DNA of 64,000 nucleotides from Vibrio fortis (GCF_000695685.1 NZ_JFFR01000033.1:1-64000); one strand, 5' to 3'; counted from the first letter of the stretch, positions 1-7,401 are shown. Translations and numbers: made by a program. The notes: generated from the sequence alone by a model not told the origin.

Positions 1-51
1 TTAGGCCTGCCGCCAGCGTTCAATCTGAGCCATGATCAAACTCTTCAATTT
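1..51 (-). rRNA. rrs: 16S ribosomal RNA, 5' end only (partial)
   Basis: Read on the minus strand, the first bases give AAATTGAAGAGTTTGATCAT, followed by the GGCTCAG and AACGCTGGCGGCAGGC blocks. This is the universal 5' end of bacterial 16S rRNA. By analogy with E. coli the mature 5' end is near base 51. The rest of the rRNA operon lies beyond base 1. Confidence 0.97.
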
Positions 52-250
52 AAGATTTTGTCGACTCAATGAATACTGATTCTATCTAACGATAGTGAAT
101 TGACTGTGCTAAGACCGAAGTCTTAATTGGTCACTCAGTTCATTGAAATCATTTTGATTCCGAAGAATCTGTTTGCCTTTGCTTATAAAAGCGAAAACAA
201 ACTTAGTGATATTCATCAACGAGTGCCCACACAGATTGATAGGTTTAAAT

Positions 251-261
251 TGTTAAAGAGC
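251..261 (-). promoter_or_regulatory. rRNA leader boxA antitermination element
   Basis: The minus strand reads GCTCTTTAACA, which matches the Nus-factor boxA of proteobacterial rRNA leaders (TGCTCTTTAACA). It sits about 200 nt upstream of the 16S 5' end and downstream of both promoters, as expected for the rrn antitermination site. Confidence 0.85.
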
Positions 262-314
262 TTTTGCTTATCGAAACTTTCTTTTTACAAAGAAAGCTCT
301 CAAAGCGGACGTGC

Positions 315-342
315 ATTCTAGCGATTTAATCTTCAGTGTCAA
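315..342 (-). promoter_or_regulatory. rRNA promoter P2 (proximal)
   Basis: Minus strand: TTGACA, a 16-nt spacer, then TAGAAT, followed by a GC-containing discriminator. This is a near-consensus sigma-70 promoter in the place of the proximal promoter of the rRNA operon. Confidence 0.8.
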
Positions 343-431
343 ACACTTTTTTGAAAATTAATTTCTTTCGAATTTTCGTCTTACTGATTACTGCTGAAGC
401 CTTGCGGCGTCTGCCGTGTCAGTGAGGCGGC

Positions 432-459
432 ATTATAGAGATCATCTAAAACTTGGCAA
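432..459 (-). promoter_or_regulatory. rRNA promoter P1 (distal)
   Basis: Minus strand: TTGCCA, a 16-nt spacer, then TATAAT followed by GCCGCC. The GC-rich discriminator after the -10 box is typical of stringently controlled rRNA promoters. Just upstream (460-500) the DNA is A/T-rich and could act as an UP element. Confidence 0.8.
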
Positions 460-560
460 CCCCTTTTTTAATAAAAAATCGAAAAAAGTGCTTACATGAT
501 TATTTTTAATTCAAAAGCCATTAATTTTGGCTATACATCCACCAAAAACGCGCTCTACAA

Positions 561-1085
561 CTAAAATTCGGCCACTAATTCTTTGCTAAAATCAGACAGA
601 CTCAGTTCAAAGCTCCATTTTTCTGCTTCTTTCTTTATATGATCTATCGAAGAATCAACCGAATTCATTGTAAGTGTGTTGTTATCAAGCTCATAGACTT
701 GCTTTTGCGTCGTATAGTAGAAGTAAAGAACGGTAAGTGCGTTTCGATTACCCTCATCCGCCGCGGCTTTAATCTTCTTCAGCTTTCTATATATCTGGTT
801 GTGTATCTGTTTTAAGTTCCAAACATACACGGCCTCATTAAGGTAAGGGTGGGTTTTGATCTTCGATGCAATAAAGGCATTTAACGCAATCGCCAGAACG
901 ACCCCAAACAGGTTTAAGTGAAAGTTACCTGTCGATTCGCCAGAAATGCTCTCCTTCACACCAAACAGTTCAATCAAAAGTGTACCGAACCCAATCGCAC
1001 TAATCGCAAGAGACGCTACTAATCCAATTAGCAGTACGTTCATCTTCTTTCTATATTCTTCTTTATTGATTTTCTGCAGTTCCAT
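561..1085 (-). CDS. DUF3087 family membrane protein
   Basis: A 174-residue protein that I recognise as the DUF3087 family of Vibrio and relatives; its function is unknown. Two hydrophobic segments (about residues 16-40 and 54-70) separate a short charged N-terminus from a helical, charged cytoplasmic C-terminal domain of about 100 residues. It has no catalytic motif that I can see. The ATG start is supported by AAGGAG seven bases upstream. It is a single gene between the rRNA promoters and the divergently read trmY-like gene. Confidence 0.8.
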   Translation of the reverse strand: MELQKINKEEYRKKMNVLLIGLVASLAISAIGFGTLLIELFGVKESISGESTGNFHLNLFGVVLAIALNAFIASKIKTHPYLNEAVYVWNLKQIHNQIYRKLKKIKAAADEGNRNALTVLYFYYTTQKQVYELDNNTLTMNSVDSSIDHIKKEAEKWSFELSLSDFSKELVAEF

Positions 1086-1329
1086 TGATAACTCCTTGAT
1101 ATCAGATGATGGCCATTCTCTATTTCTCCTAACACGTTCTCAACTGGTTAGATGTTTAAATGTGTTAACCATCTATTTACTACGTATAAAAACAATAAAG
1201 GTACTTAAAACTGCTCTGGTTAATTGACTTAGCTTAGATAAAGGAGTTACATACCGCGACAAGTTAGTTAATCATTGATACGGGCTTAGAGAACTCGATT
1301 CGCTCCGTATAACTAGAAAGGTACATTTC

Positions 1330-1929
1330 ATGCGTTCATTCGTATTGCGTGCTCGTGCGGCACCAACTGAAAGCAAGTTGATTTTAGAAGGCGTTGGTCA
1401 AGAAGCTCATACTGAAATATTGGCTCACACGTTGATGAACACCATCTTCGTAGCTCAATCTCATCGTGAAGATGTTACCGTTCATCTTGTGTTGGAAAGT
1501 ACCAAAGACTTTTCTCGTACAATTACCGTAGATTCAAACGCCATCACGAATATCGGTGGTTTCCACGAGAGCGCACTCTTAGCCGCGGTTGTTCGTGCTG
1601 TTGATGCATCTCAAGGCATGGGTAAAGAAGAGACTCGTCAAGTTGAGCCGGGGATTACCGTTCGAACTATCAGTTTCGAGAAGCTCGTAAAAGAACTGGC
1701 CGAAGACCACCAGCTTTACATGATGGATAAGAAAGGCGAATTTATCCGCGATGCCGAGATTGCAGACAATCCTTGCTTCTTACTGACTGACCACATCCCA
1801 ATGCCAAAGAAGAGTTACAACAGCTTAAAACGCCTAGGGACTGAGAAAATCAGTCTAGGCCCTAACATGCTGTTTGCTTCCCAATGTGTTGTGTTGATTA
1901 ATAACGAATTGGATATCCGCGGTTTTTAA
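1330..1929 (+). CDS. trmY: TrmY-like SPOUT RNA methyltransferase (COG1901)
   Basis: The 199-residue protein matches the TrmY / DUF358 family, SAM-dependent SPOUT methylases. In archaea these convert pseudouridine-54 of tRNA to N1-methylpseudouridine. The C-terminal block LGPNMLFASQCVVLINNELD is the region that forms the SAM-binding trefoil knot, and an NIGGFHESALLAAVV segment lies near residues 78-92. Size is normal for the family. In bacteria position 54 is normally made m5U by TrmA, so the true substrate here is open; the name follows homology. AAAGG lies about 10 bases before the ATG. It is a single gene ending in a strong terminator. Confidence 0.85.
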   Translation: MRSFVLRARAAPTESKLILEGVGQEAHTEILAHTLMNTIFVAQSHREDVTVHLVLESTKDFSRTITVDSNAITNIGGFHESALLAAVVRAVDASQGMGKEETRQVEPGITVRTISFEKLVKELAEDHQLYMMDKKGEFIRDAEIADNPCFLLTDHIPMPKKSYNSLKRLGTEKISLGPNMLFASQCVVLINNELDIRGF

Positions 1930-1953
1930 CGTCGTTACAATACCTTCATATAA

Positions 1954-1980
1954 CAAAGCCCGGTATTTCACCGGGCTTTG
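1954..1980 (+). terminator. Rho-independent terminator after the trmY-like gene
   Basis: CAAAGCCCGGT and ACCGGGCTTTG form an 11-bp stem around a short loop, 25 nt after the stop codon. Confidence 0.85.
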
Positions 1981-2031
1981 ACTTTAAGCATGTTGATAAC
2001 TCACCTATACAGTTCATATCGATACAAGCTT

Positions 2032-2334
2032 TCAAAACAAGTCTCGCATTAGCGTCTCATACTGCTCCGTCGCGAGTACAACAAGATGATTCAACTCTTT
2101 TGCATCTTTCTCTGCTAATAGCAGCTGCCAATCACAATGTTTACCATCTTGATCTTGCCCTAGCACTTTGATGTTACCTTCCTCAAACTCAAATGATAGA
2201 TGACTGAAGTCGGTATTATGGTGCTCATGAGATTCCAAAATTTCAAATTCTAGGTTGCCCGTTGGGTTTACTTGAATGTGTGCATGACAATCTTGCTGAT
2301 TCTTTAACTCATACTCCCTGTGTATTGCGAACAT
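2032..2334 (-). CDS. Hypothetical protein, 100 aa, His-rich acidic
   Basis: I do not recognise this 100-residue protein. It is acidic, soluble and rich in His in the first half (HREYE, CHAH, ESHEHH, FSHLSFEFEE). It has no signal peptide or membrane segment and ends in a helical region. The ATG is preceded by AGGAGG at good spacing, so translation is likely. It lies alone between convergent trmY and the thiol-rich permease locus. A metal-related role would be a guess from the His content only. Confidence 0.7.
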   Translation of the reverse strand: MFAIHREYELKNQQDCHAHIQVNPTGNLEFEILESHEHHNTDFSHLSFEFEEGNIKVLGQDQDGKHCDWQLLLAEKDAKELNHLVVLATEQYETLMRDLF

Positions 2335-2647
2335 AGTTCCTCCTATCTCTAAACCGCTAGCTAACTAAGCACAAAATGCACTGCTACATAAAGTGTAGCT
2401 TTAGAAGGGAGTTCGAATCGCTAAACAGAACGCCGATTTGATTAGAGACAATATTGAGGTGAGTAAAGTCATTTCCAGCTCAATACAGCTTGACGCAAGT
2501 ATTCCATCTCAATTGGTTGAAAACATAGAGCAAGCTTATTTTGACTAGAAATAGCCTCTCTTGACCATAAAAAAGAGCCCACCTTGGTGAGCTCTTTCGA
2601 CATCGATTTTATCTCTCGACGGTTATGTTTTTATTTAGGCTAACTTG
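2335..2647. other. Intergenic region, 313 bp
   Basis: It holds the upstream region of the 100-aa gene and the terminator at about 2570-2598. An open reading frame of about 45 codons ending at 2548 (plus strand) has protein-like composition but no ATG/GTG start with a ribosome binding site, and may be a gene remnant. Nothing else is seen. Confidence 0.5.
2570..2598 (-). terminator. Terminator after the thiol-rich permease gene
   Basis: An imperfect hairpin AAAGAGC..CACC / GGTG..GCTCTTT flanked by A and T runs lies about 50 nt beyond the permease stop codon. It could act in both directions. Confidence 0.7.
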
Positions 2648-3733
2648 TTAACCAAACATAAATGTGTATAGGTAACCCGCGCCAATCGCCATACTTAAGA
2701 TTACGAATAGGAACGCTGCAATCATCTGATTCTTGAAGATAGATTTCAGTAGAATCACTTCGGTCAAACTTGCACCCGCACTACCAATAATCAATGCCAT
2801 TACTGAACCAAGTGCCATACCTTTCTGTACGAGAGCTGCACTCAAAGGAATTACGGCCTCTGCACGGATGTATAGTGGAATACCAATTACCGCTGCGATA
2901 GGAATCGCGTACCACTTGCCTTCACCTACATACTCAGCAATCAAGTCTGTTGGGATAAAGCCATAGATGAATGAACCAATCGCAATACCCATCATTAGAT
3001 AAGGGAACACTTGTTTAAAGTCTTTCCAAGTCGATAGCCAGATTCGCATCCAACGGCTTGGTTCTTTCTTCTCTACAACTTTCGCAGTTGCCGTACCATC
3101 TGCAGAGCAGCATGATACTTCTACTTTTGGTTCTTCTTTGGTGCCACAGCATGATGTCTCTTTTGCCATTACTGGTGCCGGTTCACCGCATGAAGATGTT
3201 CCGCAAGACGACTCTTTTTTCTCAACTTTTGGTGCTGAATCTCCGCAAGTTGTTCCACAGCTTGACGCGCCAGCTGATTCGTACGCTTCTGGTTTCACGT
3301 AACGTTCAAAGCCAAGTTTTTCAAGAACATAACCCGCTACCACAGATACAGCCATTGCAATCGCAAAGTAGAACAACGCCACTTTCCAACCAAAGGTCAC
3401 CACAAATAGACCAATGATCACAGGGTTAAGTAGTGGACTACCAAACAAGAACACCATCATTGGGCCAAAGCCCGCTCGCGCTCTTAGCAAACCTTTAAGG
3501 AAAGGAATGGTTGAGCAAGAACAGAATGGTGTGATTGCACCAAGCAGTGCCGCGACAACATAACCTTTACCTTTGCGTGAGCTTAGAATCGACTGAATCT
3601 TTTCTGGTGTCAGAAATTCCTGCAGTACACCAACAATGTAGCTAATCGCTAAGAAAAGGATGATCAGTTCGGTTGCTAAGAAAGCAAACATGTCCAAGGC
3701 TTCTTTTGCCATAGTGAGTATTTCGTTGTTCAT
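2648..3733 (-). CDS. COG0701 permease (ArsP / SO_0444-type) with Cys-rich loop
   Basis: A 361-residue inner-membrane permease of the DUF318/COG0701 family, which includes ArsP (organoarsenical efflux) and the SO_0444 Cu/Zn efflux group. Each half has about four membrane helices. The first half carries the family motif TPFCSCSTIPF, and the second has a matching glycine-rich stretch (IGSAGASLTE). Between them, at about residues 150-215, is a hydrophilic loop with eight Cys (SSCGTTC, SSCGTSSC, two CC pairs), suited to binding a thiol-seeking metal or metalloid. I start at ATG 3733, with GGAG seven bases upstream, rather than at the in-frame GTG at 3754. It is divergent from an ArsR repressor gene; the substrate is probably As(III)/methyl-arsenic or a soft metal, not settled. 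Confidence 0.82.
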   Translation of the reverse strand: MNNEILTMAKEALDMFAFLATELIILFLAISYIVGVLQEFLTPEKIQSILSSRKGKGYVVAALLGAITPFCSCSTIPFLKGLLRARAGFGPMMVFLFGSPLLNPVIIGLFVVTFGWKVALFYFAIAMAVSVVAGYVLEKLGFERYVKPEAYESAGASSCGTTCGDSAPKVEKKESSCGTSSCGEPAPVMAKETSCCGTKEEPKVEVSCCSADGTATAKVVEKKEPSRWMRIWLSTWKDFKQVFPYLMMGIAIGSFIYGFIPTDLIAEYVGEGKWYAIPIAAVIGIPLYIRAEAVIPLSAALVQKGMALGSVMALIIGSAGASLTEVILLKSIFKNQMIAAFLFVILSMAIGAGYLYTFMFG

Positions 3734-3794
3734 AATTAACTCCAAGTTGAGCACTTACAGAGTGAAGATTTCATATTTCTTCAATCCATGTCAT

Positions 3795-3810
3795 TTCGAA
3801 TATTCTCGAA
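3795..3810. promoter_or_regulatory. Operator dyad 1, TTCGA-N6-TCGAA
   Basis: A perfect inverted repeat TTCGA ATATTC TCGAA in the divergent promoter region between the permease and arsR-like genes. It is one of three copies with identical arms and spacing. It is likely bound by the adjacent ArsR-family repressor. Confidence 0.7.
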
Positions 3811-3844
3811 TTATAGAAATATAAAGTGATTGATCAAGCATTAT

Positions 3845-3860
3845 TTCGATAAATATCGAA
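3845..3860. promoter_or_regulatory. Operator dyad 2, TTCGA-N6-TCGAA
   Basis: TTCGA TAAATA TCGAA, with the same arms and 6-bp spacer as the copies at 3795 and 3933. It is centred 50 bp from the first copy, near five helical turns. Confidence 0.7.
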
Positions 3861-3932
3861 ATATTTTTATTAAAGACTGAAGATCAATGACTTAGTGAAC
3901 ACTGCATGATGTGGTTTGAAATGAGCATTCAT

Positions 3933-3948
3933 TTCGACTATTATCGAA
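3933..3948. promoter_or_regulatory. Operator dyad 3, TTCGA-N6-TCGAA
   Basis: TTCGA CTATTA TCGAA ends 20 bp before the arsR-like start codon. This is the position expected for autorepression of the arsR-sigZ operon. Confidence 0.7.
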
Positions 3949-3968
3949 TTAAATTTTGAGGAGCCATC

Positions 3969-4262
3969 ATGAACTTAGAAACTGTAGCTAAAGCATTAAA
4001 AGAGCTAGGCCACCCTATTCGCTTATCTATCTACAAGACTGTTGTAAAAGCGGGTTATCACGGTATCGCTGTTGGTGGCTTACAAGAGGAGCTCGGTATC
4101 CCGGGATCCACTCTTTCTCACCATATCTCTAGCCTTGCATCCGCTGGACTAATCAGCCAAAGACGTGAGGGGCGCACACTTTTCTGTGTCGCAGAGTATG
4201 AATGCCTTGATGGTGTAATCGACTTCTTAAAAGATGAGTGTTGCGCCAATGATCAGTGCTAG
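3969..4262 (+). CDS. ArsR-family metalloid-responsive repressor
   Basis: A 97-residue winged-helix ArsR/SmtB repressor. The recognition helix region reads LGIPGSTLSHHISSLASAGL (about residues 44-63), and the wing RREGRTLFCV follows. The protein ends in ECCANDQC, giving Cys91, Cys92 and Cys97. A C-terminal CC-x5-C triad is the As(III) site of Acidithiobacillus ferrooxidans ArsR, so this protein probably senses As(III), Sb(III) or another soft metal through three thiols. GAGGAG precedes the ATG. It overlaps the sigma factor gene by 29 nt and diverges from the permease gene, with three TTCGA-N6-TCGAA dyads between. Confidence 0.88.
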   Translation: MNLETVAKALKELGHPIRLSIYKTVVKAGYHGIAVGGLQEELGIPGSTLSHHISSLASAGLISQRREGRTLFCVAEYECLDGVIDFLKDECCANDQC

Positions 4263-4833
4263 TGTCGCGAGCCTGAGTCTCGAACAAGTTTGGGCTGAGT
4301 ATCAACAGGCACTGAAGTCCTTCTTGCATTCAAAAGTCAGTCAGCCAGACGATGTTGATGATCTACTGCAAGAGATCTTGCTGAAAACGTATCAGAATCT
4401 GGAGACAGTAAAAGAGTCCGACAGTATCAAGGCTTGGCTGTTTCAGTTAGCAAATCGCACCATCATTGATTTCTATCGCAAGCGTGCGCGCGATCAACGT
4501 GACAGCAATATAGATGCGGAAGAACTATGGTTTGCAGAGCTTGATCAGAACACTGAATTTAAGCAGCAACTAGCGCAGTGTATTGAACCCTTTATTCAAG
4601 CACTTCCGGAGAAAAACGCATCACTTCTGCTTGCGGTCGATATTGAGGGACAAAGTCAGAAAGAGCTCGCTCTAAGCCAAAACAAGAGCTATTCGACCAT
4701 TAAGTCGCAGGTGCAGAGAAGCCGAGAAGAACTCAAGAAGTTATTTGAAGAGTGCTGTCACCTATCTTTAGACAAGCACGGCAGTGTTATTGATTGTGAC
4801 CTAAAACCAGACAGCAATTGTGGCAAGTGTTAA
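4234..4833 (+). CDS. sigZ: SigZ-type ECF sigma factor with Cys-rich tail
   Basis: A 199-residue extracytoplasmic-function sigma-70 factor of the SigZ group. Region 2 (about 15-85) contains DDVDDLLQEILLKTYQNL and the -10 recognition segment AWLFQLANRTIIDFYRKR. Region 4 (about 115-168) has the HTH SQKELALSQNKSYSTIKSQV. The last 26 residues are unusual: Cys174, Cys175, His176, His182, Cys188, Cys196 and Cys199 could form a metal or redox site. The reading frame starts inside arsR (ATG 4234, alternative ATG 4249), so translation is probably coupled to the repressor. No anti-sigma gene is adjacent; the thiol tail may replace one. Confidence 0.85.
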   Translation: MSVAPMISASVASLSLEQVWAEYQQALKSFLHSKVSQPDDVDDLLQEILLKTYQNLETVKESDSIKAWLFQLANRTIIDFYRKRARDQRDSNIDAEELWFAELDQNTEFKQQLAQCIEPFIQALPEKNASLLLAVDIEGQSQKELALSQNKSYSTIKSQVQRSREELKKLFEECCHLSLDKHGSVIDCDLKPDSNCGKC

Positions 4834-4886
4834 CCACAATTCTAATTCAACGTATAGATACACCTAAGAACAAGACGTATAGAACG

Positions 4887-4916
4887 AAAAAGCCAGCAAT
4901 CTCGCTGGCTTTTTCT
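4887..4916. terminator. Bidirectional terminator between sigZ and yitT-like gene
   Basis: GAAAAAGCCAGC and GCTGGCTTTTTC form a strong stem with A and T tracts on both sides, between two convergent genes. Confidence 0.85.
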
Positions 4917-4932
4917 GTTTGAGGCATTCAGT

Positions 4933-5553
4933 TTAATTACTGCTTGCAGGCTGTGGCGCCACTGGTTGGTAGCGACCTGGCTTATGATTCATAGCCAAAA
5001 TCAGATTAGTAACCACCGCACCTACTACCGACAGAAGAATCAGAGAAATGTCGACGATAAACAATGACAGGATAACAATAGTACAGTCCAAGCCCATTTG
5101 AACCTTACCTGCGCGAATACCAAAACGCTCTTGAAGGTATAGAGCCAAGATATTGAAGCCGCCTAAGCTCATCTTGTGTCTGAATATCACAAGCATGCCT
5201 GTACCTATGAGTCCGCCACCGAGCATGGCTGCGTACACCTTGTTGATCTCAGCAATCTGAATAACGTGATACAGATGATCAACCGCGAACGAAACGATAG
5301 AAACAGCAATAAAGGTGTTGATCGTAAAGCGCCAGCCCATACGGGTAACAGATAAAATATAAAAAGGTAAGTTAAGCGCGAAGAAAACCTGACCAAAGCT
5401 AAGCTCTGTGATTTTGGTAATGAAGATAGCTAACCCTGCAGTACCGCCAGTCAGCAACCCTACTTGATTGAAAAAGATAACACCGAGCGACACCAATGCA
5501 CTACCTAGGGTTAATGCTAGTAAGTTCTCTCTGAGGTTATGATCTTTGTCCAT
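4933..5553 (-). CDS. YitT family (DUF161) membrane protein
   Basis: A 206-residue integral inner-membrane protein with five or six hydrophobic segments. It carries family-type patterns NQVGLLTGGTAGLAIFI near residues 29-45 and MSLGGFNILALYLQE near 127-141. YitT proteins are predicted transporters of unknown substrate. This one lacks the C-terminal DUF2179 domain that longer Firmicute relatives have. The ATG has GGGAGAG upstream. It is a single gene, convergent with sigZ. Confidence 0.82.
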   Translation of the reverse strand: MDKDHNLRENLLALTLGSALVSLGVIFFNQVGLLTGGTAGLAIFITKITELSFGQVFFALNLPFYILSVTRMGWRFTINTFIAVSIVSFAVDHLYHVIQIAEINKVYAAMLGGGLIGTGMLVIFRHKMSLGGFNILALYLQERFGIRAGKVQMGLDCTIVILSLFIVDISLILLSVVGAVVTNLILAMNHKPGRYQPVAPQPASSN

Positions 5554-5884
5554 TTGGATGACTCTCCCTTAAATTCCGAAACTTTTTTCGCTCATCCTGA
5601 AGCGATTTCGGCACTAGGGTCACGATTTTTAAGGAATATGTCGAGTTTATAGAGTGTGATCAATGTAACTCAAATCGTATTGTTTTGTTTACAACCCAAT
5701 AAATAACCATTGATTACAACGCGTTATATATCACTCTATATAACAAGCTGGCAGGCTTAAGGGTTCGACTTCACTAAACAAGTTTGACGCTCTCTTATCT
5801 ATGCATGAAACGCATAGATTGAATCACAAATCGTCATTTGTCTCATGTGCAGACTCTCTTTAAGATGCGCGCCTTCTTACAACA
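5554..5884. other. Divergent intergenic region with a palindrome
   Basis: This 331-bp region separates the YitT-like gene from the His-rich/MFS operon. Its one clear element is the dyad GTTATATA-N6-TATATAAC at 5723-5744. A weak CRP-like half site (TGTGATCAATG) lies near 5655. No gene is seen. Confidence 0.5.
5723..5744. promoter_or_regulatory. Candidate operator, GTTATATA-N6-TATATAAC
   Basis: Perfect 8-bp arms around TCACTC, located between divergent genes. The cognate regulator is unknown. Confidence 0.45.
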
Positions 5885-5905
5885 TTGAGCGCATGTAAAA
5901 CCCTT

Positions 5906-6127
5906 ATGTTTTCACAATCTCTTTTTGCCCAGCTCGCCAGAATGACTCTGTTTTTGGTCATCAGTTTAGTGGTGGTTCATCATAGCCAACCATTGATCGA
6001 TCTTTTGGCTCAGCACGCTGTAAGTAGTGGGTGCCACCAGCAGTCTGCGCATGAGCATTCTGGGCACGAACACCACCACGACATGGGTGAACATGACATG
6101 TCTGCACATCACTCAAATCATCATTAA
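5906..6127 (+). CDS. Small His-rich secreted or membrane-anchored protein
   Basis: A short protein of 73 residues from the ATG at 5906 (80 if the TTG at 5885 is used). It has one N-terminal hydrophobic segment (LARMTLFLVISLVVV) and a tail with 13 His among the last 26 residues (HEHSGHEHHHDMGEHDMSAH). No clear ribosome binding site precedes either start, so the start is uncertain. It lies 15 bp upstream of an MFS transporter gene and is probably co-transcribed. The His tail suggests binding of Cu, Ni or Zn in the periplasm; this is inference. I do not recognise a named family, although Cys/His-rich DUF2946-like proteins look similar. Confidence 0.6.
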   Translation: MFSQSLFAQLARMTLFLVISLVVVHHSQPLIDLLAQHAVSSGCHQQSAHEHSGHEHHHDMGEHDMSAHHSNHH

Positions 6128-6142
6128 TTTAAGAGTATTAGA

Positions 6143-7363
6143 ATGAGTATTTTCCGCTTTCCCTTACTGGTATGGCTTGGGATCGGCACATTAATCATCA
6201 GTCTAGGGATCAGACAATCGTTCGGCATTTTCATGATGCCTATTTCCGAGCACTTCAACACTGGTCGTGAGTTCTTTAGCTTTGCGATCGCACTGCAAAA
6301 CCTGTTGTTTGGTGTTTTTCAGCCGTTTGTTGGTATGGCTGCCGACAAATGGGGCGCTCGACGCATTATCATCGCAGGCGCATGTGCTTATGGCGTAGGT
6401 CTGCTTCTTACTTCCATCTCTACCGAATCGAGCATGCTATACATCTCTCTCGGCGCGCTGATCGGTTTAGGTTTGAGCGCCACAAGCTATGTGATTGTTC
6501 TTGGTGCTGTCGCAAAAGTCGTCCCTGCGGAACACGCTGCAAAAGCCTTTGGTTTAACAACCGCTGCAGGTTCATTTGGTATGTTCGCAGTGATTCCCGG
6601 TGCGCAGTACATGCTTAACGAGTTTGATTGGCAGTCGGCAATGCAAGTATTCGCATTACTATGCTGCTTAATGATTTCGTTTGCTCTGTTCATGCGAGCG
6701 CCTAAGTCGAAAAACGCAGTAAAAACACAAACTGCTAATGCAGAAGACTCACAGACACTGAAACAAGCATTGTCTGAAGCCTTTGCGCACAAAGGATACT
6801 GGCTTATCCACGCAGGCTTCTTTGTTTGTGGTTTCCACGTGATGTTTATTGCAACTCACTTACCAAGTTACTTGGCGGACAAAGATCTACCCGCTAGTAG
6901 TGCAGCTATGGCTCTTGCGTATGTCGGTATCTTTAACATCTTCGGCTCATACTTTTGGGGCGTAATGGGCGATAAATTCAGCAAGCGTCATGTAATGTCG
7001 GCTCTTTATCTAGTGCGAACTGTAGTTATTGGCGCATTTGTGACTCTGCCAGTAACAGAATCTACAGCAGCGATTTTTGGTGCTGCGATTGGTTTCTGTT
7101 GGTTGGGTACAGTGCCACTTACCTCAGGTCTAGTAAGACAGATCTTCGGTGCGCGTTACCTATCTACCCTGTATGGCTTGGTTTTCTTCACTCACCAAGT
7201 TGGTAGCTTCTTAGGGGCTTGGGTTGGCGGTCGTATTTACGATTATTACGGCTCATACGAACCAATTTGGTGGTCGACGGTCGTGCTGGCTTTTGCTGCT
7301 GCGCTTATCCATTTACCAATTAATGATAAGCCAATTGAACGTCTTAAGATGGCAATGGCTTAA
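6143..7363 (+). CDS. MFS transporter, 12-TM
   Basis: A 406-residue major facilitator with about 12 helices. The loop-2/3 signature region GMAADKWGARRIII lies near residues 68-81, and the second-half equivalent WGVMGDKFSKRHVM near 272-285. The N-terminal SLGIRQSFGIFMMPISEHF resembles the monocarboxylate/oxalate-formate branch of MFS. The substrate cannot be read from sequence. It is downstream of the His-rich mini-protein and probably in the same transcript, which hints at metal or metallophore efflux, but only as context. A hairpin terminator follows the gene. Confidence 0.82.
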   Translation: MSIFRFPLLVWLGIGTLIISLGIRQSFGIFMMPISEHFNTGREFFSFAIALQNLLFGVFQPFVGMAADKWGARRIIIAGACAYGVGLLLTSISTESSMLYISLGALIGLGLSATSYVIVLGAVAKVVPAEHAAKAFGLTTAAGSFGMFAVIPGAQYMLNEFDWQSAMQVFALLCCLMISFALFMRAPKSKNAVKTQTANAEDSQTLKQALSEAFAHKGYWLIHAGFFVCGFHVMFIATHLPSYLADKDLPASSAAMALAYVGIFNIFGSYFWGVMGDKFSKRHVMSALYLVRTVVIGAFVTLPVTESTAAIFGAAIGFCWLGTVPLTSGLVRQIFGARYLSTLYGLVFFTHQVGSFLGAWVGGRIYDYYGSYEPIWWSTVVLAFAAALIHLPINDKPIERLKMAMA

Positions 7364-7370
7364 TGAAAGT

Positions 7371-7401
7371 AAACGGCTGCTCTTAGTGAGTGGCCGTTTT
7401 T
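7371..7401 (+). terminator. Terminator after the MFS gene
   Basis: AAACGGC and GCCGTTT arms are followed by a T run, just after the stop codon. Confidence 0.65.

Larger units (their letters stand above)
52..560 (-). other. rRNA operon leader and promoter region, no protein gene
   Basis: This stretch holds the two rRNA promoters, boxA and the transcribed 16S leader. A 64-codon open frame on the plus strand (127-321) runs antisense to the leader, lacks a ribosome binding site and is not believed to be a gene. Confidence 0.8.

Noticed and set aside
127..321. 64-codon open frame near the window start
   Set aside because: It runs antisense to the 16S leader, across boxA and promoter P2, and has no ribosome binding site.
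3058..3417. 119-codon frame opposite the permease gene
   Set aside because: It is antisense to the Cys-rich loop region of a clearly real gene; its Leu/Ser/Gln-rich composition is a shadow effect.
5650..5680. CRP-like site near TGTGATCAATGTAACTCA
   Set aside because: The second half site matches poorly (TAACT for TCACA); not distinct from chance in this A/T-rich DNA.
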